The notes below the pieces were generated by a model. It was not told the DNA's origin. It saw only the letters and a program-made list of their open reading frames with translations, and ran no database searches. The position numbers and the translations under genes are program-made. From the NCBI RefSeq assembly GCF_002027705.1, contig NZ_MBTG01000001.1, positions 186,001 to 250,000 on the forward strand: DNA of 64,000 nt. The letters run 5' to 3'. Source of the DNA: Paenibacillus ferrarius (GTDB lineage Bacteria > Bacillota > Bacilli > Paenibacillales > NBRC-103111). This document shows, in pieces, positions 1 to 8,380 of the stretch (positions are counted from its first letter, which is position 1; every line of letters starts with the position of its first letter).

Positions 1-117
1 ATTTATTGTCCAAAATGCGATGCAAGAAAAATGGTTTCTGAACTAGAAGGAAGACTCATTATTAAGGCACACGAAATAAAAACACAATACAAAAACCGCT
101 GTAATGAAATATATTGA
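1..117 (+). CDS. C-terminal end of a small protein with a CxxC motif (partial)
   Basis: An open frame runs from the first base to a TGA at 115-117 and gives the last 38 residues of a protein that starts outside the window. It contains a Cys-Pro-Lys-Cys pair near the visible start and one more cysteine near the end, which suggests a zinc ribbon. The rest is charged and probably helical. The function is unknown. It belongs to the element's run of short same-strand genes and is followed by a well-formed ribosome binding site for the next gene. Confidence 0.5.
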   Translation: MYCPKCDARKMVSELEGRLIIKAHEIKTQYKNRCNEIY

Positions 118-146
118 AAGATGCATTTTTGTGGGGAGGAATTACT

Positions 147-293
147 TTGGAATATGATAGATACGAAGTAGACAGGGAACTAACAAAAGAAAACTACTCT
201 ATTTTTGATACAAGCGAAGAGCGTTATATTGCTGAGAATCTAAAGAAGTTAGATGCTGAGTTGATTGCATTAGCATTAAACAAAAGCAATTGA
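147..293 (+). CDS. Small acidic element protein, 48 aa
   Basis: This short frame starts at a TTG with a strong Shine-Dalgarno (GGGGAGGA at 133-140, six bases before the start) and ends at TGA 291-293. The product is 48 residues, rich in Glu, Asp, Lys and Leu, and probably helical, with no cysteine or membrane segment. The family is not recognised. The good ribosome binding site and its place in a row of small + strand genes are the only support, so the call is tentative. Confidence 0.45.
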   Translation: MEYDRYEVDRELTKENYSIFDTSEERYIAENLKKLDAELIALALNKSN

Positions 294-325
294 AAGGCGA
301 CATTTATTGGGAAGGAGTGTGTTGA

Positions 326-514
326 ATGGAAATTATTAAGTGGGTTATAACAATTTATATGATGATGGGTTTTGTAACATTAAGATTCTACCTAGTAGAC
401 TTTAGGGATTCGAAAATGGATATTAGCAAATTCACTGTTTGCTTAATTGCACTATTCTTATTTCCGCTATTCTGGTTCCTAAGAAAACTCATAGCAGCTA
501 ATTTTAAATTATAG
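326..514 (+). CDS. Small membrane protein, 62 aa
   Basis: The product has two hydrophobic stretches, roughly residues 5-24 and 36-52, separated by a short charged loop (residues 25-33), and a basic C-terminal tail. This fits a two-helix inner membrane hairpin. The start ATG follows GGAAGGAG with suitable spacing. No family is recognised. Small membrane proteins of this kind are common in the accessory regions of Bacillus phages, but nothing in the sequence shows the role. Confidence 0.55.
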   Translation: MEIIKWVITIYMMMGFVTLRFYLVDFRDSKMDISKFTVCLIALFLFPLFWFLRKLIAANFKL

Positions 515-557
515 CAACACAATAAATGCTCCATTTTATCAAAAAGGAAGTGCTTAG

Positions 558-764
558 GTGGCATTTAGAACAGAAGAAATAATAACCTATAAGAGTATTG
601 TTATATGTGATGATTGCAAGAAAGAGACTGAATTATGTGAATCCGCATATCCTATTGGTTTTGATAATCGAATGAACAGAGCATTGGCAGCAGGCTATAC
701 ATTTAAAGATACAGGTAAACAGTTTAAGAATTACTGTAAGGACTGTCGGACGACACGTGAATGA
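558..764 (+). CDS. Zinc-ribbon protein of the element, 68 aa
   Basis: The frame starts at GTG with AGGAAG seven bases upstream. The product contains two CxxC pairs, Cys-Asp-Asp-Cys near residue 17 and Cys-Lys-Asp-Cys near residue 60, about 40 residues apart. Together they can form one zinc-binding ribbon. The segment between them is short and charged. The function is unknown. It is one of several small Cys-pair proteins in this element; a nucleic-acid or protein-binding role is only a guess. It converges with the minus-strand gene that ends at 786. Confidence 0.6.
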   Translation: MAFRTEEIITYKSIVICDDCKKETELCESAYPIGFDNRMNRALAAGYTFKDTGKQFKNYCKDCRTTRE

Positions 765-785
765 ATAAGAAATAATACATTAATT

Positions 786-1373
786 TCATCGGGAATTATT
801 CCAGACATTCCTGTCTTTAAAATCGCCAGCAACATAAAAGTTTCCAAACGTGTCCTGTGTTAAGTGTCCAATTGGATTTGCAGGGGAAACTGGTAGCTCA
901 TGTTGGCATCTATGACACCATGTCCTTATAGAACCTTCATAAACCCAATGGTTGCCTTTATTCCAACATGCATGGCATTTATAATGTAGTCTGTATAATT
1001 TTGTACCATCATCTCTAATTTTGATCCCAGTTCTTACGAAGTCAGGCTGATCATCAACTGTTTTATATGTATTCTCTAATTCAATCTTATCTTCAGTTAA
1101 ACCTTGTATTAACTGTTCTCTAATTTCATTTTTATCTATATCTGTTTTATGGATTACCTCGTGCTCAATTGGTTGCACATCATTAAAAAATGAACTATAT
1201 GCATCACCAATTTTAGAGTATGTATCAACCATTTCAAATACATCTGAGTCTATCCCAAATAGTCTGAACACTTTATCTATAATAACCAATTTACTTAAAT
1301 TATCTGCTTCAGATATTTCAATCTCTGCTTTCTTACCTTTACCATCATCAATTGAGATTTTGACATTTAGCAC
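786..1373 (-). CDS. Uncharacterised element protein with C-terminal zinc ribbon, 195 aa
   Basis: The first 110 residues are acidic and begin with a beta-strand pattern. The last third carries Cys-His-Ala-Cys followed about 20 residues later by Cys-His-Arg-Cys. These lie in an aromatic context (His-Trp-Val-Tyr, Arg-Thr-Trp-Cys) typical of a zinc ribbon. No family name can be given. It is read opposite to the small genes on its left, and its stop lies 21 bases from theirs. It forms a leftward group with the secreted peptide and the YjfB-like gene further right, each with its own ribosome binding site. Confidence 0.6.
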   Translation of the reverse strand: MLNVKISIDDGKGKKAEIEISEADNLSKLVIIDKVFRLFGIDSDVFEMVDTYSKIGDAYSSFFNDVQPIEHEVIHKTDIDKNEIREQLIQGLTEDKIELENTYKTVDDQPDFVRTGIKIRDDGTKLYRLHYKCHACWNKGNHWVYEGSIRTWCHRCQHELPVSPANPIGHLTQDTFGNFYVAGDFKDRNVWNNSR

Positions 1374-1474
1374 CGCGACACCATCCTTTGATAAATAATC
1401 ATATCGAAAAATGTATCAATTATCAATCGGGAGTTAAATAAAAAACCACTGCAAAGGATGCAGCGGCTTATGTA

Positions 1475-1696
1475 TTAGCTTGCTTTTTTAGTGCCTTTTT
1501 TACCAGTTTCGGGGTTTACGTTCCCTTTAGTGCTCCAGTTGTTCTTTTTGGTTGAATCTTTATCAGTACGATTGTGTGGAGCAACATGTGTACCATTTTT
1601 CTTAGTGTAGCCTTTTACAGATGTTTTTGCGAATGCAGAAGTCCCAAAACTTAATACGAGTGCCATTGTTAGTAATGTAATAACGAGTTTTTTCAA
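1475..1696 (-). CDS. Small secreted basic protein, 73 aa
   Basis: The TTG start at 1696 is chosen because AAGGAGGA sits just upstream on the minus strand and the protein then begins with a classical signal peptide: two lysines, a hydrophobic core and Ala-Phe-Ala at about residues 20-22. The mature part is only ~51 residues, rich in Lys, Thr, Asn and Gly. It carries motifs such as Gly-Tyr-Thr-Lys-Lys-Asn-Gly-Thr and Asn-Val-Asn-Pro-Glu-Thr-Gly-Lys. Similar short secreted proteins of unknown function occur in Bacilli and their phages. The upstream ATG at 1759 would place the signal peptide internally and is rejected. The role may be at the cell wall; this is inference. Confidence 0.65.
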   Translation of the reverse strand: MKKLVITLLTMALVLSFGTSAFAKTSVKGYTKKNGTHVAPHNRTDKDSTKKNNWSTKGNVNPETGKKGTKKAS

Positions 1697-1845
1697 AGTA
1701 TTTCCTCCTTCCAAATTTAATAGGAACATTTTACCATTATTATAGGTAATTTGTCTCATAAAAGTTTGTGAAGGATTAAATGAAATTTGAATTTTATTAG
1801 GACAGGGGGTGAAGGAGAAAGAAAATTCTCTTCTTCATAATAATA

Positions 1846-2022
1846 CTAGCCACTAATATCAAGATTTCCGCCTAAATGTGGTTGCACACTCTGTGCCATC
1901 ATTTGAATCATTTGTTGAGCTTGCTCTGTAGACTGATCCTTAGCCATTTTAAGAACACTTATTCCAACAGCTTGACTTAAATTGTTCTGAGCTAAGGACA
2001 TTGAATTAGCAGGGATGTCCAT
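1846..2022 (-). CDS. YjfB-family small protein, 58 aa
   Basis: This short minus-strand gene has a good ribosome binding site (AAGGAGAA, six bases before ATG at 2022). The product shows the YjfB pattern: an N-terminal Met-Asp-Ile start, a Gln-Ala-Val-Gly-Ile-Ser-Val-Leu-Lys core, a helical Gln/Met-rich middle and a C-terminal His-Leu-Gly-Gly-Asn-Leu-Asp-Ile end. In Bacilli the family is often annotated as a putative motility protein, but its biochemical role is not established. Finding it inside the integrated element rather than a chromosomal motility locus is notable. Assignment is by motif memory only. Confidence 0.65.
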   Translation of the reverse strand: MDIPANSMSLAQNNLSQAVGISVLKMAKDQSTEQAQQMIQMMAQSVQPHLGGNLDISG

Positions 2023-2156
2023 GAAACTTCTCCTTTATGAATGAATTATCTAACAAATTATTTATCGGAAAAAGCTAATAAAATTCTTAGCTTTCATTTT
2101 AAAGTATGGATGACACAGTAAAATTTTAGTTTTAATGGAAAAGGAGCGAATGCAAT

Positions 2157-2527
2157 ATGAGTTTTAAAGAAGGTCAATGGATGTTTAATTATACTAATGG
2201 AGATGTTTGGTATGGAGAGTATCATGATACAAAAGAGAAAGCGATTGAAGCTGCGAAGTCAGATGAAATTACGTAGGTCAAATTCAGAGTGCAAAGAATA
2301 ACTTATATGTATCTGCTGAAAGAATCCTCGAAGATGTTGCAGAGGGGGTTTGTGAAGATGTTGGTGTTGTTGCTGAGGAATATTTAAGACATGTAAAGCA
2401 AGAACATGTGGGTATTTTAGAAAATCGTATTCGCGAAGTTATTGAAGTTTGGATGAAAGAATTTGATCATGAACCATCATTTTTTAAAGTAGTAAATATT
2501 GAAAAACTGCTAGTCAATGAAAACTAG
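2157..2527 (+). pseudogene. Frameshifted element gene, ~120 codons
   Basis: An ATG at 2157, preceded by AAGGAG, opens a frame for 39 residues that stops at TAG 2274-2276. Coding then appears to continue in another frame from about 2273 (Val-Gly-Gln-Ile-Gln...) through an acidic helical segment to TAG 2525-2527. Neither half has a ribosome binding site at the junction, and the second half has no good start of its own. The pair therefore looks like one gene broken by a small indel. The alternatives are a sequencing error or, less likely, programmed frameshifting; no slippery heptamer was seen. No family is recognised. Confidence 0.55.
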
Positions 2528-2550
2528 ATTTTATAGGAACCTAAGAAAAT

Positions 2551-2575
2551 AAAAAAGAGTCTATAATTAGACTCT
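2551..2575 (-). terminator. Rho-independent terminator overlapping a stop codon
   Basis: Arms AGAGTCT (2556-2562) and AGACTCT (2569-2575) form a 7-bp stem with a 6-base loop. On the minus strand the stem is followed by a run of T. The TAA stop of the gene at 2567-2980 lies in the loop and inner stem, so coding sequence and terminator share bases. Confidence 0.75.
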
Positions 2576-2980
2576 CGACATTTTCTTGAAGTTGACTATA
2601 TCTTTTATTGTTGGATCTGTTAAGTGGATTATCAGACCACCATGCTCTTTCACAATTGAGTAGATATCTCCCATTTCTAAATTTTCTTTTGTTGGTGGAT
2701 TGCTATACGATAATACGAGTGGCTGTTTATCAATTAGAATTTGAATTACTTGTGGGTTCAATTCAAAACCTAATACTAAGTCAAACTTGGTAATAAGTTG
2801 GGCACCATCTCTGATTTTAAATTTTAATTCTATTGCTTTCTGGCTACCGTAGTAATTGACGATGCAATCGAAGTCATATTGAGTATTAGCGTCGAGATTT
2901 CTTAATTCTTCGATTCCCCAGACCATCACATGTTTTTCATTATTCTCTAAAGTTTCATTTGCTTGTATTCTTCTTGGCAT
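2567..2980 (-). CDS. Uncharacterised element protein, 137 aa
   Basis: This is a soluble, mixed-charge protein with alternating hydrophobic residues and no cysteine, signal peptide or membrane helix. The start ATG at 2980 follows a GGAGGAACAAATGCC-like context on the minus strand, which places a good ribosome binding site close by. The family is not recognised. It has its own terminator overlapping the stop codon, so it is probably a single-gene transcript, divergent from the nucleotidyltransferase gene to the right. Confidence 0.55.
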   Translation of the reverse strand: MPRRIQANETLENNEKHVMVWGIEELRNLDANTQYDFDCIVNYYGSQKAIELKFKIRDGAQLITKFDLVLGFELNPQVIQILIDKQPLVLSYSNPPTKENLEMGDIYSIVKEHGGLIIHLTDPTIKDIVNFKKMSRV

Positions 2981-3111
2981 TTGTTCCTCCGTTAGTAGAA
3001 AGTGGTAGTTATCAATATCAATTATAGCCTGAATTTGTAAATTTGTGTATTATATTTCGAACTATAAAAGTATCAATCCATGGGGAATTAAAACAAATTA
3101 GGAGGTATTAA

Positions 3112-3717
3112 ATGAATAAATATAATTTTAAAGAGTTCTTATCTAGATTTATGAACGATGTTGATGATCACGAGTTGTTTGCGGTTCTAAAGGGGTTGCC
3201 CGATTTCATCACTAATGAGATGTGGTTAGCTGGTGGAGCAATAAGAAGAACATTAATTGGTTCCGAACTATCTTCAGATTTCGATCTATTCTTTAAAAAC
3301 GAAGCAATTCTAAAGCAATATGCCAAGAGTTTAGAAGGTAAAAAAGCTAAAAAGACAGCAGAAACTGAGCATCACATTACATATTGTCTAGATATCAAAG
3401 GGAATACAAGAATCATCCAGTTAATTAAGATTGGTTATTATGAAAGTCCAGAAGCAGTAATTGACACTTTTGATTTTACAATTGCTCAATTTGCTTATGA
3501 TGGAACAGATCTATTTTGTGGAAGATATTCGCTTTGGGATCTATCAAGGAAGCGCCTAGCACTTCATAAATTAACCTATGGAGTAGCGACAATGCGTAGG
3601 TTAATCAAATACACCAAACAAGACTTCACTGCGTGTGCAGGTGTCATGCAATCCATTTTAGAGGCCGTAGTTAATGATCCTAAAGTTGTGCAGTCAAATA
3701 TTCAATACATTGATTAA
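3112..3717 (+). CDS. Stand-alone nucleotidyltransferase (poly(A)-polymerase/CCA-enzyme head type), 201 aa
   Basis: Residues ~37-62 contain Gly-Gly-Ala-Ile-Arg-Arg followed by Ser-Asp-Phe-Asp-Leu-Phe-Phe. This is the Gly-Gly...Asp-x-Asp signature of the polymerase-beta-like superfamily, closest to the head domain of CCA-adding enzymes and poly(A) polymerases. A further acidic position (Asp-Thr-Phe-Asp-Phe-Thr near residue 122) fits the third metal ligand. At 201 residues it lacks most of the neck, body and tail of true CCA enzymes. It may therefore modify tRNA ends, another RNA or a protein; the substrate is unknown. The start ATG follows TAGGAGG. The gene's 3' end overlaps the convergent gene at 3714-3974 by four bases. 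Confidence 0.7.
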   Translation: MNKYNFKEFLSRFMNDVDDHELFAVLKGLPDFITNEMWLAGGAIRRTLIGSELSSDFDLFFKNEAILKQYAKSLEGKKAKKTAETEHHITYCLDIKGNTRIIQLIKIGYYESPEAVIDTFDFTIAQFAYDGTDLFCGRYSLWDLSRKRLALHKLTYGVATMRRLIKYTKQDFTACAGVMQSILEAVVNDPKVVQSNIQYID

Positions 3718-3974
3718 CCCTCATAAGGATTTAGAAATTTTGCGAAAAAGTAAGCTCTCTTTTTTCTGAGATACCATTCAATTTTATCTTCATAATCATA
3801 AAACTTTAGGCAAAATGTTTTATGATTCAGCGGTTCAAGCGAAATCAAATCACCATTGATTTTATCAAGAACAACTAAAGCTGTATATTTATCCTTGTTT
3901 TTATAAGTGTAAACAAGTTCTGCTGAAATCCATGTGTCATTATCAATAATATATGAATTAATATATAAACTCAT
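3714..3974 (-). CDS. Uncharacterised element protein, 86 aa
   Basis: A small protein rich in Tyr, Lys and Asp, with a beta-strand-like N-terminal half and a basic aromatic C-terminal segment (Tyr-Leu-Arg-Lys-Lys-Arg-Ala-Tyr-Phe-Phe). The start ATG at 3974 follows GAGGTGG on the minus strand at good spacing. No family is recognised. It converges on the nucleotidyltransferase with a 4-base overlap. It is divergent from the polymerase gene; the ~200-base gap between them contains AT-rich sequence with short inverted repeats (for example GGCT/AGCC at ~4080-4094) but no convincing promoter. Confidence 0.45.
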   Translation of the reverse strand: MSLYINSYIIDNDTWISAELVYTYKNKDKYTALVVLDKINGDLISLEPLNHKTFCLKFYDYEDKIEWYLRKKRAYFFAKFLNPYEG

Positions 3975-4173
3975 TGATCCACCTCAAGAATAATTTTAAC
4001 ACTAAGAAAAATATCAAGCAATTAATTGAGTTAATAGCAATGGTCAAAAAAAACGTATTAAAAAAACATTGATATATAAGGCTTTTTTTGAGCCGAAAAG
4101 GCAATGAAAGGTAAGTTTTATTAGAAATATACTTAATAAAATAAAAATAATAATTTAAGAAGGTGTAAACCTA

Positions 4174-7100
4174 TTGTGTTTTATTAACTGTCATAATCAC
4201 TCAGATTACTCGAATGTGAGATTATTGGATTGCACAAACTCAGTTGAGGATTTAATCCGCACTGCAGGAGAATTAGGCTATAAAGGCCTTGCTCTGACTG
4301 ACCATGAATCTGTCTCAGCTCATGTGCAAGCCATTAAGAAGACTAGAGAATTAAAAGAGAAAGGTAAAATCCCATTAGACTTTAAGTTGATTTTAGGAAA
4401 TGAATTGTATTTGGTTGATGATATTGAAGACACCAGAGAGAACTATAAATCAGGAGTCACAAAATTCCCTCATTTTTTAATTATGAGTAAAGATTCTATT
4501 GGTCATGAACAAATGCGTTATTTGAGCAGTCAGGCTTGGGATAATTCTTTCTATTCTGGAACAATGCTTCGTGTTCCTTCTGATAAAAAAACTGTGGAAA
4601 GGGTAGTAAAGGAAAATCCAAACCATTTAATAGCCACTACAGCATGTTTGGGATCAGAGGTTTGTATTCATTTACTAGCAATTGAACTTGCAGAAGCACA
4701 AAATGATCGAGAGAAAGTAAGATATCATAACGAAAAGTTACATGAATTTATTAACTGGTGTATTAATGTGTTTGGTCAAGATAACTTCTTTATTGAGTTA
4801 CAGCCAGCATATTCTTCTGAGCAAATCTATTGCAATACTGAATTACTAAAACTTGCTGAACAGTATAATCTCAAATATATCATTTCTACGGATACTCACT
4901 ATCTCCGTCCAGAAGACCGAGTTGTCCATAAGGCTTTTTTGAACGCAAAAGATGGTGATAGAGAGATTGATAGTTTTTACGAAGCTACATTTCTTCAAAC
5001 TCCAGAAGAAATTTATGAGCGAATGAACTACATTGATAAAAATATTGTTGATATTGCTTTCCAGAATACATTACTTATTGGACAGATGATCGATGATTAC
5101 ACTATTGAGCACGAAACAGTAATTCCTAAAATCAAACTACCTGAATTCCAACTTAGACATTTTTTCAAACGAGTGTATAACCAATATACATATATCAATA
5201 ACATGGCTCATGCCCCTGATGAGCAGGATAGATACATATTAAAACTGATTGAGGATGGCTTTAAAGAACATATTCCTTACAATGCAATTACCAAAGAAAG
5301 ACTTCACGAAATAACAACAAGAATCGATGTTGAGCTGGGTGAGCTTTGGGAGATTAGTCAGCAGCTTAAGCAAACAATGTCATCATACTACATAACTACA
5401 GCGAAGATTGTAGATATCATTTGGCAAGATGATGAATGTGGAGGTAATAGCTTAGTTGGTTCAGGTCGTGGATCATCTGGTGGATTCTTAATTTGCTTTC
5501 TACTGGGTATTACACAAATTAATCCACTTGAGTATGGAATTGAAATGCCTCATTGGAGACACTTACATAGAAGTCGTCCTGATATTAGTGCATTAGATAT
5601 TGATATTGATACTGAATCAAGTAAACGTCCAAGAATTGTTCAGGCATTGAAGAACTACTTTGGTGGAGATAAAGTTTTACAAGTATGTACTTTCGGTACT
5701 GAAGGGTCTAAATCAGCCATACAGACTGCTTGTAGGGGGTTGGGATTAGATTCAGATGTGGGTTTGTTCATTAGTAGCTTGATTCCATTTGAACGCGGAG
5801 AAAACTGGACTATTTCAGATTGTTTGTTTGGAAATGAGGAAAAAGAAAGAGAACCAATTACTGAGTTTATTAACGAAATTGGCAAACATGAAAACTTAAG
5901 GGAAACAGCATTAAAAATTGAAGGAAAGATTAATAAACGAAGTATCCATGCAGGTGGAGTTGTCGTTTTTAATGAGCCTTATTATAAGTCTAATGCAATG
6001 ATGAAAGCTCCAAATGGTTTACCTATTACTCAATTTAACCTTGATGATAGTCAAGCAGTAGGTAATATCAAAATGGATCTTCTGACTATCGAGGCTTTAG
6101 ACAAGATAAGAACGACACTCGATTTACTTCTAGAATACAAAGAAATCAAATGGCAAGGCTCACTAAGAAAAACATTTAATTCTTATCTTCATCCAAATGT
6201 AATTGAAAAAGAAGACTCCAGAATTTACGAAATGTTAGGTGAGGGTACAGTCCCAGATTTATTTCAATTTTCGACTGCAATTGGATATCAATCAGCAATC
6301 AAAGTAAAGCCTAGAAACCTACTAGAAACCGCGTCAGCAAATTCACTTATGCGACTTATGAGTGGCGATGGCGAACAACCAATTGATACATTCGTGAGAT
6401 TCAAAAACGACATTCAACAATGGTATGAAGAGATGAAATCATTTAATCTCTCTGAAGATGAGATAAAAATTATGGAAAGATACCTTCTTAAGTTGAATGG
6501 GGTAGCAGATACACAAGAATCAGTAATGCTTATGTCAATGGATACGAAAGTATCAGGGTTTGATGTTAAAGATGCAAATAAATTAAGAAAGGCTATCGCA
6601 AAACGATCAAAAAAAGATTTAGATGAAATTCAAAAAACTTTCTATGAAAAAGGCACATCGTTAGGAACTAGTAAGAATCTACTTGACTATGTGTGGATGC
6701 ATATCAAACGAATGTTAGGATATGCCTTTTCTATCTTACACACCTTAGCTTACTCAGTTATTGCACTACAAGAGTTAAATCTAAATTACAGATTCGATCC
6801 ACTATATTGGAATACTGCAGTACTATCTGTAAATGCAGCTAGTAATGATGATGGTTCTGATTTAGATGAAGATGAAGAAAAGAAAAATAAATCAACTAAC
6901 TATGGTAAGGTTGCAGCAGCCATTGGGATGATGCATTCTCATGGAATCAAAATTGGTCTTCCAGAAATAAATAAAGCACACTTTGGATTCAAACCTGACT
7001 TTACAGATAGACAAATCATTTTCGGATTAAAGGGTTTAGTTGGAATTGGAGATGATGCAGTTCAATCAATCATAACAAACAGACCTTATGATTCCTTTGA

Positions 7101-8115
7101 TGATTTTTACGAACGTATGCATTTGACTGGACTAATAAAAAAAACACAAATGGCACAATTGATTAAAGCTGGCTGTTTTGAATCATTTGGGGATCGGTTA
7201 ACCATTATGAAAATGTTTATTGAGAAACTATGTACACCAAAGACTAAATTAAATATGCAAAATTTTAATGCAATACTCGAAAACAAATTACTGCCAGATG
7301 AACATCAAAGTTATGCAAAACTATATAGTTTTAGAAAATATGTTATTAAAAAAGTTTATAAAACTGAAGGGAAAGAGAAGTATTATTTGTTAGATGAAAG
7401 ATCCGCGGCATACTTCTATGACCAATTCTCTAATGATTCAATCTCAGAGTTTATTAAGGGGATGCCAGTTATTTCAGAAAAGCAATTTAAAAAAGAGTGT
7501 GACAACATTATGGATGGAATTCGAGAATGGGTATCAAGTGAAGCTGCCTTAAATCTTTTCAATCAGAAAATGTTTGAAAATGAATGGAATGATAACGCGG
7601 AAGGGAATGTCAGCAAGTGGGAGATGGATTCTCTCTCGTTTTATTATACTAGTCATGAACTTTTGAATGTGAATAACGAAAAATATGGGATCGTAAATTT
7701 TAATAATTTACCTGAAGAGCCAATCGTTGTTGGACAATATTTGAATAAAAATGGAAGCAGACCAAAATATAAATTGGTATGTATTGCAGGAACTGTTTTA
7801 GATAAAGACAAGAATAAACACACAGTTACACTTCTTACTGTTGATGGAGTTGTAACAGTAAAGTACTATGATGGAGCATTTGCACACTATTATAGACAAG
7901 TTTCTCAACCTAAAGCAGATGGTACAAAAGAAATACTTGAGAAAAGCTGGTTTACTCGAGGAAACAAACTGGTTCTCTGTGGCTATCGCAGAGGATCACA
8001 ATTTAGACCATCCAGATATAAAGATACACCAGTGCAACACACAACGATGTTAATTAATGAAATTTGTGAAGATGGCTCTATTAGGGTTACATTAGATCGA
8101 ATGAAAGCGAAATAA
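4174..8115 (+). CDS. DNA polymerase III alpha subunit, DnaE-type, element-encoded (YorL-like)
   Basis: This 1313-residue C-family polymerase probably replicates the element's own DNA. The N-terminal PHP domain has His-Asn-His at residues 7-9, Leu-Thr-Asp-His-Glu and Ser-Thr-Asp-Thr-His-Tyr metal-site motifs. The polymerase core shows the Gly-Ser-Gly-Arg-Gly-Ser-Ser-Gly motif (~430-437), the acidic cluster Asp475-Ile-Asp477-Ile-Asp479, and Lys-Met-Asp635, the expected third aspartate. A helix-hairpin-helix segment follows near residue 950, and the C-terminal part looks like an OB fold. All expected catalytic residues are present. Length and layout resemble the SPbeta prophage protein YorL. Translation starts at TTG 4174 behind AAGAAGGTG. 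The host replicase PolC begins at the other end of this window. Confidence 0.9.
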   Translation: MCFINCHNHSDYSNVRLLDCTNSVEDLIRTAGELGYKGLALTDHESVSAHVQAIKKTRELKEKGKIPLDFKLILGNELYLVDDIEDTRENYKSGVTKFPHFLIMSKDSIGHEQMRYLSSQAWDNSFYSGTMLRVPSDKKTVERVVKENPNHLIATTACLGSEVCIHLLAIELAEAQNDREKVRYHNEKLHEFINWCINVFGQDNFFIELQPAYSSEQIYCNTELLKLAEQYNLKYIISTDTHYLRPEDRVVHKAFLNAKDGDREIDSFYEATFLQTPEEIYERMNYIDKNIVDIAFQNTLLIGQMIDDYTIEHETVIPKIKLPEFQLRHFFKRVYNQYTYINNMAHAPDEQDRYILKLIEDGFKEHIPYNAITKERLHEITTRIDVELGELWEISQQLKQTMSSYYITTAKIVDIIWQDDECGGNSLVGSGRGSSGGFLICFLLGITQINPLEYGIEMPHWRHLHRSRPDISALDIDIDTESSKRPRIVQALKNYFGGDKVLQVCTFGTEGSKSAIQTACRGLGLDSDVGLFISSLIPFERGENWTISDCLFGNEEKEREPITEFINEIGKHENLRETALKIEGKINKRSIHAGGVVVFNEPYYKSNAMMKAPNGLPITQFNLDDSQAVGNIKMDLLTIEALDKIRTTLDLLLEYKEIKWQGSLRKTFNSYLHPNVIEKEDSRIYEMLGEGTVPDLFQFSTAIGYQSAIKVKPRNLLETASANSLMRLMSGDGEQPIDTFVRFKNDIQQWYEEMKSFNLSEDEIKIMERYLLKLNGVADTQESVMLMSMDTKVSGFDVKDANKLRKAIAKRSKKDLDEIQKTFYEKGTSLGTSKNLLDYVWMHIKRMLGYAFSILHTLAYSVIALQELNLNYRFDPLYWNTAVLSVNAASNDDGSDLDEDEEKKNKSTNYGKVAAAIGMMHSHGIKIGLPEINKAHFGFKPDFTDRQIIFGLKGLVGIGDDAVQSIITNRPYDSFDDFYERMHLTGLIKKTQMAQLIKAGCFESFGDRLTIMKMFIEKLCTPKTKLNMQNFNAILENKLLPDEHQSYAKLYSFRKYVIKKVYKTEGKEKYYLLDERSAAYFYDQFSNDSISEFIKGMPVISEKQFKKECDNIMDGIREWVSSEAALNLFNQKMFENEWNDNAEGNVSKWEMDSLSFYYTSHELLNVNNEKYGIVNFNNLPEEPIVVGQYLNKNGSRPKYKLVCIAGTVLDKDKNKHTVTLLTVDGVVTVKYYDGAFAHYYRQVSQPKADGTKEILEKSWFTRGNKLVLCGYRRGSQFRPSRYKDTPVQHTTMLINEICEDGSIRVTLDRMKAK

Positions 8116-8132
8116 AGGAGAGTAAAAATAAA

Positions 8133-8378
8133 ATGAATAAGTATTTCATTGAGTTAGAAGTCGCTTCTAATTTATATCCTATCACTCTTAGCACTAATTC
8201 AATTTTTGAAACGCTGGCACAATTACATAGCAATTATAAGTTTGACAAAATCAATTACATAGCTGATAAACACCTAAAGTATAGCAAGGATAAGGCGGTT
8301 AATTCAGCAGCAACTCCACATATTAGTAACTTCTTAGGTAATAAGACTAGTAAAACATATGCTGGCATGGAGGTATAG
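8133..8378 (+). CDS. Uncharacterised small element protein, 81 aa
   Basis: It begins 17 bases after the polymerase stop, with AAAGGAGAG upstream of the ATG, so it is very likely co-transcribed with the polymerase. The product is a mixed-charge soluble protein rich in Asn, Ser and Lys without cysteines or membrane segments. No family is recognised. Its position suggests a link to replication, but that is inference from context only. Confidence 0.5.
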   Translation: MNKYFIELEVASNLYPITLSTNSIFETLAQLHSNYKFDKINYIADKHLKYSKDKAVNSAATPHISNFLGNKTSKTYAGMEV

Positions 8379-8380
8379 CA

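Noticed and set aside
1697-1759. ATG at 1759 as start of the small secreted protein
   Set aside because: It would put the signal peptide inside the protein; TTG 1696 has AAGGAGGA and gives a clean N-terminus.
2265-2280. Programmed ribosomal frameshift in the element gene at 2157
   Set aside because: No slippery heptamer or downstream structure was seen; an indel is simpler.
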